DNA from: Mucilaginibacter sp. SJ | GTDB taxonomy: Bacteria > Bacteroidota > Bacteroidia > Sphingobacteriales > Sphingobacteriaceae | NCBI RefSeq assembly: GCF_028993635.1 | Contig: NZ_CP118631.1 | Span: 2,790,001 to 2,854,000, forward strand | Length of the DNA: 64,000 bases | Direction: 5' to 3' | Part shown: positions 26,963 through 34,947 of the stretch, piece after piece | Layout of the letters: every line of letters begins with the position of its first letter | Position numbering within the stretch: position 1 is the first letter of the stretch | The notes under the pieces: model-generated | What the model was told of the DNA's origin: nothing | Databases searched by the model: none | The model's input: the letters and a program-made list of their open reading frames with translations, nothing else | Program-made: the position numbers and the translations under genes

Positions 26963-26993
26963 TCTGCATGTATTTTTATAATAACTATATTTG
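26963..26993 (+). promoter_or_regulatory. Predicted promoter of the methyltransferase gene
   Basis: TCTG (26963-26966), 19 nt, then TATATTTG (26986-26993) fits TTTG-N19-TAnnTTTG with one mismatch in the upstream element. Transcription would start near 27000, about 55 nt before the gene. The promoter lies inside a gap with CAGT/ACTGCCAAC repeats (26925-26950 and 27017-27050), so those repeats would be in the leader. Confidence 0.6.
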
Positions 26994-27053
26994 CAACCAA
27001 TTTATTGACTGGGGCATGCAAACTGCCAACAGCATACTGCAAACTGAATAAGA

Positions 27054-27944
27054 ATGATCCAATTACTTACCCCAACGCACTGGAAAGATTACGAACTGAT
27101 TGATTGCGGCGACTTTGAAAAGCTGGAACGTTTTGGGAACACTATACTTATCCGCCCCGAACCACAGGCGGTTTGGAACAAGACCCTGCCCGCTTCTGAG
27201 TGGCAGCGCTTACACCATATCAAGTTTAAAGGCCGTTCGGCAACTACAGGCGAGTGGTTGAAAAAAGATTCTAAAACTCCCGACCGCTGGCACATCGAAT
27301 ATAAAAACAAGGAAGCGGCTATTAAATTTAGACTGGGGCTTACCTCGTTTAAACATGTGGGTATCTTCCCGGAGCAGGCTGTAAACTGGGACTATATCAG
27401 CCAAAATGTAAAACGCTTTAAAACACCCGAGCCCAAAGTACTTAACCTGTTTGCCTATACAGGCGGCGCTTCATTAATTGCCAGGGCCGCAGGTGCCGAT
27501 ACCACTCACGTTGACTCTATAAAACAAGTAGTAACCTGGGCCAATGAAAACCAGGAGATCTCGGGTTTAAACAATATACGCTGGGTTGTTGAAGATGCTT
27601 TGAAATTTGTTAAACGCGAACTAAAACGCGGTAAAAAATATAACGGCATCATCCTCGATCCGCCAGCTTACGGCAATGGGCCAAACGGCGAAAAATGGAA
27701 ACTGGAAGATAATATCACCGAAATGATGCGTGATGTAACCCAACTGCTCGACCCTGAAGAGCACTTCCTGATCCTGAATACTTACTCACTTGGCTTCTCT
27801 TCCGTAATAGTTGAAAACCTCATCAAAAGCTCGTTCCCGCAGGTGCAAAACCTCGAAATTGGAGAGCTTTACCTGCAGGCCACAGCCGGGCCAAAACTAC
27901 CTTTAGGAGTTTTTGGAAAGTTTCATAAAATTAAAAGTAATTAA
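27054..27944 (+). CDS. Class I SAM-dependent methyltransferase (RlmI/RlmK-like)
   Basis: A 296 aa enzyme. The SAM-binding motif I is VLNLFAYTGGASLIARAAGA (from about residue 128), and the catalytic loop is ILDPPAYGNG (near residue 200), as in COG1092-type 23S rRNA cytosine or guanine methyltransferases. The N-terminal part (residues 1-115) is a substrate-recognition region rather than a PUA domain. The probable substrate is rRNA, but this is family inference. Confidence 0.8.
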   Translation: MIQLLTPTHWKDYELIDCGDFEKLERFGNTILIRPEPQAVWNKTLPASEWQRLHHIKFKGRSATTGEWLKKDSKTPDRWHIEYKNKEAAIKFRLGLTSFKHVGIFPEQAVNWDYISQNVKRFKTPEPKVLNLFAYTGGASLIARAAGADTTHVDSIKQVVTWANENQEISGLNNIRWVVEDALKFVKRELKRGKKYNGIILDPPAYGNGPNGEKWKLEDNITEMMRDVTQLLDPEEHFLILNTYSLGFSSVIVENLIKSSFPQVQNLEIGELYLQATAGPKLPLGVFGKFHKIKSN

Positions 27945-28063
27945 TTTCCAATATCTATCTTTGGCGGCGACCGAACCAACACAATTGCTGCTTATAAGTA
28001 GCTGGAAATTGAATTAATTAAACACGCCTTACATACACCTGCATTATATTGAACGTTAAAACA

Positions 28064-29137
28064 ATGAAATTAAAAACGCTTGTACTATCCGCTACAATTG
28101 TGGCATCGGCAGCTTTGCTTTTAAACAGCTGCTCACAAAATGGCAACAATGCCAAAACCGACGGTAAAAAAACCGCCGCTGCAGTTAAAGGTGATTCGGC
28201 CCAGGCTGAAACAGCAGATACCTTAAGCGTTAAAAAATCCACCTATCCTCCTATTGATAAAAAGCTGTACGATTCGTTGATGAAATTCAATGCGCATGGC
28301 GATACTACAGGCAGGTGGCCTGTTAAAAATACCCCGTACCCTATAGGCGGTGCCATTTTACCATTTAAACGTGTAGTCGCCTTTTACGGAAACCTGTATT
28401 CGAAAAGAATGGGCATTTTGGGCGAATTACCACCGAACGAAATGCTTGCTAAACTTAAGGGTGAAGTAAAACACTGGGAAAAGGCCGATCCTAAAACCCC
28501 CGTACAGCCTGCACTGCATTACATTGCGGTAGTTGCCCAGGGCGATGGCGGTAAAGATGGTAAATTCCGTTACCGTATGCCATTTAAACAGATTGACAGC
28601 GTATTGGTGCTGGCTAAAAAAGCCCATGCTATTGTGTTTTTGGATGTGCAGGTAGCTTTAAGCAACATCCGTGCAGAATTGCCACTGCTTGAAAAATACC
28701 TGGAATTACCACAGGTACATTTTGGTATGGACCCTGAGTTTTCGATGAAAGACGGAACCCATCCAGGAAAAAAGATAGGTACTTATGATGCAGAGGATAT
28801 TAACTATGTGTCAGACTACCTGACCAAAATTGTTAAGAAAAATGGCCTGCCGCCAAAAATCCTGATAGTTCACCGCTTTACTAAAAAGATGGTAACCAAC
28901 TATAAGAATATCAAGCTACATCCCGAGATCCAATTGGTAATGGATATGGACGGTTGGGGCGAACCTGATCTGAAAACCGGTACTTACCGTTACTTCATTA
29001 ACCAGGAACCGGTACAGTTTACAGGCTTTAAATTGTTCTACAAAAACGACATCAAAAAACCACCTCACCACATGTTAACTCCTGAGGAGGTTTTATCAAG
29101 ATACAAACCATATCCGATCTATATTCAATATCAATAA
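28064..29137 (+). CDS. Conserved lipoprotein of unknown function
   Basis: The ATG at 28064 is preferred over an upstream in-frame TTG. The product is 357 aa with a type II signal peptide and lipobox LLLNSC. After a low-complexity linker of about 30 residues, the body from about residue 75 is a single domain. It contains HYIAVVAQGDGGKDGKFRYR, LDVQVALSNIRAELPLLEKY and HFGMDPEFSM, with a possible TIM-barrel-like alternation. I recognise no catalytic set. A clear terminator follows. Confidence 0.65.
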   Translation: MKLKTLVLSATIVASAALLLNSCSQNGNNAKTDGKKTAAAVKGDSAQAETADTLSVKKSTYPPIDKKLYDSLMKFNAHGDTTGRWPVKNTPYPIGGAILPFKRVVAFYGNLYSKRMGILGELPPNEMLAKLKGEVKHWEKADPKTPVQPALHYIAVVAQGDGGKDGKFRYRMPFKQIDSVLVLAKKAHAIVFLDVQVALSNIRAELPLLEKYLELPQVHFGMDPEFSMKDGTHPGKKIGTYDAEDINYVSDYLTKIVKKNGLPPKILIVHRFTKKMVTNYKNIKLHPEIQLVMDMDGWGEPDLKTGTYRYFINQEPVQFTGFKLFYKNDIKKPPHHMLTPEEVLSRYKPYPIYIQYQ

Positions 29138-29169
29138 ATCGGAAGTTTTAAGTCGAGAGTCTTAAGCCG

Positions 29170-29215
29170 AAAAGTCCTGAATAGATAATAAAACATTATT
29201 TACTCAGGACTTTTT
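29170..29215 (+). terminator. Rho-independent terminator after the conserved lipoprotein
   Basis: AAAAGTCCTGA (29170-29180) pairs with TCAGGACTTTT (29204-29214) and is followed by more T residues. The same gap carries several GACTTAAG/CTTAAG repeats (29141-29280), another gap-specific repeat set. Confidence 0.75.
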
Positions 29216-29282
29216 ATTTTAAAGCTATATTTTCGGTGACAGACTTAGAACTTTAAACTAACGACTTAAGACTTTAACAAAA

Positions 29283-30248
29283 ATGATAAAATGGGGAATA
29301 ATAGGATGCGGGCGTATTGCACACAGGTTTATGCAAGGCTTTGCTGCCGTTGAGGAGGTTGAACTGGTAGCCTCCTATTCCCGCCGAGCCGAAATCGTTG
29401 ATGCCTTTGTTGCACAATATGGCGGTAAAGCTTGCCGTAGTATTGAAGAATTGCTTGCCAGTGATATCGACGCTGTTTATATAGCTACGTTACCCGATAG
29501 CCATGCAGCCTATAGTATTGCTGCCCTTAAAGCAGGCAAGCATGTGCTTTGTGAAAAACCGGTAACAGTAAACCTCACCGAATTTGACGAGGTACTTGCC
29601 GTTGCTAAACAAACGGGCTTGCTTTTCATGGAAGGCATGAAGCCTCCCTTCTTTCCCCTATACAGTAAGCTGAAGGAATGCCTGGTTAATGACCCCATTG
29701 GCCCGGTGGGTTATGTAAGAGCAGGTTCTGCTGTGGCCGATTGTCCGCACGGTCACCCAAATTATAATCTTGAGCTTGTTGGTGGCAGCCTGATGGGTAT
29801 TGCCATTTATGAAGCTTTTTTAGCGCTCGACTGGCTTGGCCCCATGCAGGACATCCAAACCATGGGCAGGTTTGGTGAAACCGGGATCGATATGTTCGCC
29901 ATTTTTCAAACGCTGCATCAAAATGGCTATGCACAATTGTATTGCGGCTTTGATATGCACGGCAAAGGCGATGCGCTGATAGTAGGAACATTAGGCCACA
30001 TAACCATCCACAAAAACTGGTGGAACCCGGCAAAGGCAACTATCAGCTACCTTGATGGCCGCACGATAGAACTGGATGAACCATTTATCGCCGGAGGATT
30101 AAATTATGAGATCATCCATTTTTGCGAGCTTATAAAGCAAGGCCAAACGGAAAGCCCGGTATTACCACATGAGTTATCGAGACAAATGATTGCTATGATA
30201 GATCAGGCGAGGGAGCAAATAGGGTTAAAGTATCCGGTGGAGCGTTAA
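29283..30248 (+). CDS. Gfo/Idh/MocA-family oxidoreductase
   Basis: A 321 aa NAD(P)-dependent sugar-type dehydrogenase. The N-terminal Rossmann motif is GIIGCGRIAHRFMQGF, and the family EKPVT motif lies near residue 94 (CEKPVTVNLTEFDEVL). The C-terminal beta-sheet domain begins with GYVRAG. Substrate is unknown; these enzymes act on many hydroxylated sugars and cyclitols, or dihydrodiols. It is monocistronic, with a terminator upstream. Confidence 0.85.
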   Translation: MIKWGIIGCGRIAHRFMQGFAAVEEVELVASYSRRAEIVDAFVAQYGGKACRSIEELLASDIDAVYIATLPDSHAAYSIAALKAGKHVLCEKPVTVNLTEFDEVLAVAKQTGLLFMEGMKPPFFPLYSKLKECLVNDPIGPVGYVRAGSAVADCPHGHPNYNLELVGGSLMGIAIYEAFLALDWLGPMQDIQTMGRFGETGIDMFAIFQTLHQNGYAQLYCGFDMHGKGDALIVGTLGHITIHKNWWNPAKATISYLDGRTIELDEPFIAGGLNYEIIHFCELIKQGQTESPVLPHELSRQMIAMIDQAREQIGLKYPVER

Positions 30249-30401
30249 TAAATAACTATCAGGACAGATCCGAAATTGGAATCCGAAATCCGATATCAAA
30301 AACTAAAGCTTAGCCGAGTTTAGTACTCTTAGCTGACGCTCCTCTGGCCCTGGCGCAAGGTACTGTCATTAAAAACAAGTTTATTTCGATAATATTTCAT
30401 T

Positions 30402-30490
30402 TAACTTTGCCTTTGCGAAAGAAGGCATACGGCGATCAGTCGACGGATGACTATCTTGTGTAGCCTGGCTTTTGCCGGGCTACTTATTTT
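30402..30490 (+). ncRNA. Candidate small structured RNA or IS110 end structure
   Basis: A TAACTTTG -7 element (30402-30409) with a weak upstream GTTT at the right 19-nt distance precedes about 70 nt of non-coding sequence. This contains a 4-bp hairpin (AGTC 30438-30441/GACT 30449-30452) and ends in a 10-bp stem with a TTTT loop (30460-30483) followed by TTATTTT. This is either a small RNA with its own promoter and terminator, or the terminator of the IS110 transposase read on the other strand. A 12-bp direct repeat GCGAAAGAAGGC (30415-30426, 30506-30517) brackets it. Confidence 0.35.
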
Positions 30491-30501
30491 AGCCCGCTGG
30501 G

Positions 30502-31551
30502 CTAAGCGAAAGAAGGCTCCGTCTCCTTTTCTCCAGATATATTTTGTGTCGAAGCTTTATCAATTTTGAAAGCTTCATTTTTCTTCCATAATGTATAAAT
30601 AAGTACCAATAATTTCTTTTGGACTGCAACATACGCTTTCATTTTCTGACCATGCCGCTTAAGAATACGATCAAAGAAACTCCTGAAATTGCCAACATCA
30701 TAACGGATCATGTTAAACGCAGGTAAGTGTAATACCCGCCGAATATGACTGTTACCCTTTTTAGAGATTCTGGTTTTACCAGTGCGCTTGCCTGACTGAT
30801 TTTCTACCACATCATAACCAGAGAAACTCACCAATTGGCTAATAGACCTGAATAAAGTAAAGCCATTGGTTTCTGCAAGGATTGTTGCTACGGTTATATT
30901 ACCAAGCCCTTTTATATCGGTTATATGTTTTACTTTCTTGGCAATTTCCGGATCACTGAAAACCTGCTTATCTATTTCCTGTTTCATTTCCAACATCTCT
31001 TTTTCTATAGTCGAGATCAGTTTTTTGAGTTGTTTTGTTACCTTTTTATTGCTGTAAATGCTGTGTTCATCCGCATGCAACTGATTGCTTATATTAGTTT
31101 TCACTTCCTGAAGACTTTGATGATGGCGGGTAAGTGCGCGCAGCGTATAAAAAAAATCATCCATAGGCTGCCATAATTCCAGGCATTGCTCGGCACCCAT
31201 ACGGGCAAGGCCGATGGCATCTATCTTGTCATTCTTAGTTTTAAGCCCCAGGGCCTGCATGTACTTTTTCGCTTTGTTGGGTAATACTACGGCAAGCTCA
31301 AATCCAGCCTTAAACAAATACATTGCACAAGACTCGTAATAAACCCCTGTAGCTTCCATCACAATAAATAGCGGAATGTTTAACTCCTTTCTGTGATTAC
31401 TAATCCACCCCAGCAATTCCTTATACCCTGTTGACTGGTTGGAAAACTTGTGGCTGGCTTTTACTTTTACTTGTTGATTGGCATCAATAACGGAGAGACA
31501 GGCATGAAAATCTTTTTGAGAAATATCGATGCCAAGAGAATACTTTAACAT
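30502..31551 (-). CDS. IS110-family transposase
   Basis: A 349 aa DEDD recombinase. The RuvC-like N-terminal domain carries Asp9 (LGIDISQKDFHACLS), Glu66 (VMEATGVYYES), and Asp108 and Asp111 (KNDKIDAIGLARMG). A coiled-coil linker follows at about 150-195. The C-terminal Transposase_20 domain contains DIKGLGNITVATILAETNGF and NQSGKRTGKTRISKKGNSHI, where the conserved catalytic Ser is expected. The frame is intact, so the element may be active. Confidence 0.93.
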   Translation of the reverse strand: MLKYSLGIDISQKDFHACLSVIDANQQVKVKASHKFSNQSTGYKELLGWISNHRKELNIPLFIVMEATGVYYESCAMYLFKAGFELAVVLPNKAKKYMQALGLKTKNDKIDAIGLARMGAEQCLELWQPMDDFFYTLRALTRHHQSLQEVKTNISNQLHADEHSIYSNKKVTKQLKKLISTIEKEMLEMKQEIDKQVFSDPEIAKKVKHITDIKGLGNITVATILAETNGFTLFRSISQLVSFSGYDVVENQSGKRTGKTRISKKGNSHIRRVLHLPAFNMIRYDVGNFRSFFDRILKRHGQKMKAYVAVQKKLLVLIYTLWKKNEAFKIDKASTQNISGEKETEPSFA

Positions 31552-31687
31552 AAGCGATTTTGTTAAAAAGTAAAATATAAACAGGAACCTCTTATACGGC
31601 CTTTTCTCATAGCCTTATACAGGATGATAAACTATGTCTATCTCCTTAAGTACTGTTCTGGCTGGGTAAAAGAAACTAAAGACAGAT
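31552..31687 (-). other. Non-coding 5' region of the IS110 transposase
   Basis: No open frame is supported in these 136 bp, between the transposase start and the small open frame upstream. It is the expected location of the IS110-group bridge RNA gene. On the minus strand two GTATAAG words flank GGC-TATGAGAAAA-GGCC, suggesting a stem with an internal loop. Confidence 0.35.
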
Positions 31688-31879
31688 TTATCTTGCGCCC
31701 AACATCCCATAAACGGTGTTTAGTATTGACTCGGTCAAAGTGCTGCCCTTAGTCCTGTTCGTTATCTTCAACAAAGATATGAGGTCTTGTGCGGTAGTCG
31801 GTGCAGGGCTAACTTGTGCCTTCTGCTCCATACAAAACATTTCAGCGATACAGCACAAGTCAACCACGCTCACACCCAT
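31688..31879 (-). CDS. Small hypothetical protein next to the IS element
   Basis: A 63 aa open frame, MGVSVVDLCCIAEMFCMEQK and so on to GMLGAR, which extends in frame without an ATG to about 31918 (ENIFSASLER). Composition looks protein-like, with a helix-rich C-terminus (DLISLLKITNRTKGSTL). I do not recognise it. It ends close to where the IS110 element should begin, so it may be a gene fragment truncated by the insertion. Low confidence. Confidence 0.3.
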   Translation of the reverse strand: MGVSVVDLCCIAEMFCMEQKAQVSPAPTTAQDLISLLKITNRTKGSTLTESILNTVYGMLGAR

Positions 31880-31954
31880 GCGCTCAAGACTTGCGCTAAA
31901 AATATTCTCAAGCTGAAATATTCGAAATTGAAATTCCGAAATCCTATATACTAA

Positions 31955-32800
31955 TTAAAGTTTCGCCGAGTTTAACACCGGATTCTGGCTCGCGTTTACC
32001 TGGTAGGTATAAATAGCATTCTGCTCATCAACTTCAACAATACGATACCCTTTGTAGTCGGTACCCCAGTCGCCGCCTATATGCGAATCAAAAAAATGCG
32101 GGAGTTTATCGGTATAGCGTACGCCATCTAACAAATGATCGTGTCCGTGAAAAACAGCTTTAACGTTAGGATAAGCATGCAGCAATTGGATTGTTTCCGG
32201 GCAATCAACAAATACATCATTCTTAACCCAGTTGGTAGGCGGGATATGCAGTATCACAAAAACAATCTTTTTATCGGCAAACTTATCTAATGATGCTTTG
32301 AGGAATGCATTATTGGGACAGGTATAAATGCCTTTAGTATCGGCGGTGTGGGCCAGTACGAAACCTATATCACCAAACTCTACCGTGTATTTATCTTCAT
32401 AACCAAAAGCATTCTTCCAAACCATGGCATCCGCAAAATCATGATTGCCGGGGATGGTATGGTAGGGTACATTTAATTTATCAAGGTATTTTGTTTTGAT
32501 CTCCGGGAGCAAATCCGGGCGGTTATGTACCAAATCCCCGTTAACGATCACAAAATCCAGGTGATTTTTGCTATGGTCCTCGTTAAGCCATTTAATCATA
32601 TTGCCGGTATGTAAAGGAAAATCAGTATCCGGCTGACCGTAGTGGATATCAGAGGCTAAAGCAAACCTCAATTTAAGTTTAGCATTGGTACTGCGGTTAT
32701 ACCGGTTATCTTCGGCAGCAAAACTGTTAACAGCAGGTAAAAGACTTAAAGCGGCTACACCTGTTAAGGCAGTGCCAAAAAATTCGCGGCGCGAGGTCAT
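31955..32800 (-). CDS. Exported calcineurin-like metallophosphoesterase
   Basis: A 281 aa protein with a twin-arginine-like N-terminus (MTSRREFFGTALTGVAALS). All five metallophosphoesterase blocks are present: D51-x-H53 (LASDIHYG), GD with D89 (VNGDLVH), G-N119-H120-D121, the single His in VILHIPPTNW, and GHDH in FHGHDHLLDG. It hydrolyses phosphomonoesters or diesters in the periplasm; the substrate is not fixed by sequence. It is last in a co-directional row with GDPD, alkaline-phosphatase-superfamily and SusCD genes. Confidence 0.88.
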   Translation of the reverse strand: MTSRREFFGTALTGVAALSLLPAVNSFAAEDNRYNRSTNAKLKLRFALASDIHYGQPDTDFPLHTGNMIKWLNEDHSKNHLDFVIVNGDLVHNRPDLLPEIKTKYLDKLNVPYHTIPGNHDFADAMVWKNAFGYEDKYTVEFGDIGFVLAHTADTKGIYTCPNNAFLKASLDKFADKKIVFVILHIPPTNWVKNDVFVDCPETIQLLHAYPNVKAVFHGHDHLLDGVRYTDKLPHFFDSHIGGDWGTDYKGYRIVEVDEQNAIYTYQVNASQNPVLNSAKL

Positions 32801-32860
32801 AGGCTATTATTTGTTGGCAAAGGTAGGCTTGTGGTGTTAAATGAAAGTTAAGAATAATCG

Positions 32861-32942
32861 GGATCAGAATTTTCAGAATTTAAGAATGTACAAAATGTGC
32901 TGTGTTAATTTTGAAATTCAAACATTTTGAAAATTCTGATCC
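32861..32942. repeat. Perfect 15-bp inverted repeat between GDPD and metallophosphoesterase genes
   Basis: GGATCAGAATTTTCA (32861-32875) is matched exactly by its reverse complement at 32928-32942, with further partial matches (CAGAATTT/AAATTC) inside. It starts 8 bp after the GDPD stop on the minus strand. It could form a large stem in the transcript and reduce readthrough into the metallophosphoesterase gene. Confidence 0.65.
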
Positions 32943-32949
32943 AGACAGT

Positions 32950-33771
32950 TTATCTCAATCCCTTCTCTTTCAAAAATTTCACCAATGCTGCAGGATGATC
33001 AGTTTGCAAACCTTTCAAACCTGCGGCAAGCGCCTTATTCCAATCTGCAGGCCCTTCACCGGCACTTTGGATATCCGGCCAAACCGGGATATGATATTCG
33101 CCGGCCAATTCAACCATCTCATTGGTGTATTGATTATATGAGCCGTCAAGGATATCGGGATGATACTGTTCGATGAAACTTTTCATACCGGTAGTATTTT
33201 TAACACTATCCGGAAGGCTCAGCATTAAGGGCATTTTAGGGGCAGCCTTGCGCCAGCCTGTAAACTGATTAGCACTGTTGATATAAACCAATACCTGCTT
33301 TTCCATGCCATATTCCTTGATCATTTGATAAGCCTGTTCAGGATCGGCAGCTTTAAAATCAAGATAGATCCCTATCCGGTTTTTACACAATTGCAGGATC
33401 TGCTTAAAGGGTGGGATCCGGAATGCCTGTTTACTTGCTGTATCTTTGCTCTTAACTTTTAACTGCAGCAATTCGGCAAGTGTAAAATCTTTTAATTGGC
33501 CTTTGCCGTCGGTCATACGGTTAATACTACCGTCATGCATGCTTACCAATTCGCCATCTTTAGTGGTACGCAAGTCTATCTCTACATAATCGGCCTCATT
33601 TTTTATGGCTTCCTTATACGCCTCTAATGTATTTTCCGGATAGATGACGTGATCACCGCGATGAGCAGCGACTATAAACTTATGCCTCGAAACCGGGGCC
33701 GGGTTGGGCAGCCATCCATCACCGGGCAGCAGCCATAGTAAACCCAAAATTGTTAATAATTGAAAACGCAT
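32950..33771 (-). CDS. Glycerophosphodiester phosphodiesterase (exported)
   Basis: A 273 aa protein with an N-terminal signal (LLTILGLLWLLPG). The GDPD catalytic set is complete: His37-Arg38-Gly (AAHRGDHV), Glu46 in PENTLEAY, Glu64 and Asp66 (DYVEIDLRTTKDG), and His79 (SMHDGSINRMTDG). It releases glycerol 3-phosphate and an alcohol such as choline or ethanolamine from deacylated phospholipids. It lies 6 bp downstream of the alkaline-phosphatase-superfamily gene, so the two are co-transcribed. Confidence 0.92.
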   Translation of the reverse strand: MRFQLLTILGLLWLLPGDGWLPNPAPVSRHKFIVAAHRGDHVIYPENTLEAYKEAIKNEADYVEIDLRTTKDGELVSMHDGSINRMTDGKGQLKDFTLAELLQLKVKSKDTASKQAFRIPPFKQILQLCKNRIGIYLDFKAADPEQAYQMIKEYGMEKQVLVYINSANQFTGWRKAAPKMPLMLSLPDSVKNTTGMKSFIEQYHPDILDGSYNQYTNEMVELAGEYHIPVWPDIQSAGEGPADWNKALAAGLKGLQTDHPAALVKFLKEKGLR

Positions 33772-33777
33772 CGTATT

Positions 33778-34872
33778 TTATTTTTTACCTGTAACACTAT
33801 CTATAGCATCACCCACTTCATGACCTGCCACAGCTTTAAAATCAAAGCCCAATAAATTGGCTATGGTTTGAGCCAGTTGCTTATGATAAGTTGTTTCGGC
33901 CAGCTTCATTTCGCCCGAAGCAGGGGTGTCCGGACCTATAACAGCAAACCATGTTTGCTCTGAATGTACTACGTCCGATCCGTGATCATGCCATTTTTTC
34001 ATTGGCTCATCTCCCCTGCCGTGGTCGCAGGTGATGATCAACGTAGTTTTGTTTTTATAAGCAGGTTCTGACTGGATATAATCCCAAAGTTGTTTTATAA
34101 AGCCATCTTCCTGTTTAATACGATCAAGGTAAAATTTATAGTTACCCCCGTGAGCCATATCATCCGGTTCATCAAACGATACATATAATGCACGCGGCTT
34201 GTATTGCATCATATAGTTTTTGGCAAACTCAAATGTCAGGAAGTCTATCCGGGTTGAATCACTGATATAACGTGGCGCTTCCAACTGCAACTCATTCAGA
34301 TGTTTCAGGCGATCGTTCATGACAGGAACATCCAGGGGCATAAAACCTGCGTTAACTAAAATACCGGCACGTTTCGGGTTCAGGATCTGCGAAAAGCGCT
34401 CCCATGATGTAAATGCGGCAACTTTGTTTTCAAAACCTTTTTGCTTGTTCAGAAACTCAAGCACGTTCATGTTAGGGTTATAGATCCCATCATTGGTATT
34501 CATCCGCTTATCCGGGAAACCTGTAAATATTTCGTTATATCCCGGGTATGAAAAATGATAAGGGTTAGCTACTTCATCCTTGCTTCCCAAATCGCGGTTC
34601 CCGTACAGTTGCCCTTTTTCAACTACTGTACTCCAAAAGAAAGGCATCAGCAGTTTCCGGCGATCGCCTGCGGCATCGGCCCAGAAGTTTTTACGCACTT
34701 CATTCTTATCATGCGTATCATTTGAATTGATGATGGCCGAATCGGCGCCACGAAAAACTTCCTGCCAGCGTAAACCATCGATAGTGACGATAACTACATT
34801 TTGCGTTTTGTGCTGGGCGTATAACGCCGAAAACGACAATGCGAATAATACAAATAAGATAACTTTTTTCAT
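33778..34872 (-). CDS. Exported alkaline-phosphatase-superfamily phosphodiesterase
   Basis: A 364 aa protein with a signal peptide ending near AQ (residue 20). Metal ligands of the type I phosphodiesterase/NPP fold are visible: Asp32 (VIVTIDGLRW), the FDEPDDMAHG pair near residue 235, TCDHGRGDE near 284 and a HDHGSD/H segment after it. The nucleophile is probably Ser108 in FSYPGYNEIFTG. The fold includes nucleotide pyrophosphatases and phosphonoacetate hydrolase, so a phosphonate substrate is possible but unproven. It follows susD by 75 bp, with a hairpin in between. Confidence 0.85.
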   Translation of the reverse strand: MKKVILFVLFALSFSALYAQHKTQNVVIVTIDGLRWQEVFRGADSAIINSNDTHDKNEVRKNFWADAAGDRRKLLMPFFWSTVVEKGQLYGNRDLGSKDEVANPYHFSYPGYNEIFTGFPDKRMNTNDGIYNPNMNVLEFLNKQKGFENKVAAFTSWERFSQILNPKRAGILVNAGFMPLDVPVMNDRLKHLNELQLEAPRYISDSTRIDFLTFEFAKNYMMQYKPRALYVSFDEPDDMAHGGNYKFYLDRIKQEDGFIKQLWDYIQSEPAYKNKTTLIITCDHGRGDEPMKKWHDHGSDVVHSEQTWFAVIGPDTPASGEMKLAETTYHKQLAQTIANLLGFDFKAVAGHEVGDAIDSVTGKK

Positions 34873-34891
34873 GGCTTTTTTATTTAATGAT

Positions 34892-34916
34892 AAAGGCCCC
34901 GGTTAGCGGGGCCTTT
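34892..34916 (-). terminator. Intercistronic hairpin after susD
   Basis: AAAGGCCCCG (34892-34901) and CGGGGCCTTT (34907-34916) form a perfect 10-bp stem with a 5-nt loop on either strand, followed on the minus strand by an A/T-rich TTTAT tract. It probably attenuates transcription between susD and the phosphatase genes, a common arrangement after highly expressed SusCD pairs. Confidence 0.7.
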
Positions 34917-34947
34917 ACGCAGATTAATCAAAACATATAAGCTGAGG

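Larger units (their letters stand above)
30488..31690 (-). mobile_element. IS110-family insertion sequence (ends uncertain)
   Basis: The element is defined by its transposase gene. IS110 elements lack obvious terminal inverted repeats and usually make no target duplication, so the ends cannot be fixed by eye. The non-coding stretch upstream of the transposase (31552-31687) is where IS110-group elements encode their guide (bridge) RNA. It contains a GTATAAG-bearing imperfect hairpin at about 31592-31624. Confidence 0.5.

Noticed and set aside
29686..30039. Minus-strand open frame of 117 codons inside the Gfo/Idh/MocA gene
   Set aside because: The plus-strand gene shows complete Rossmann and EKP motifs; the antisense frame is rich in Cys, Trp and Arg and has no match.
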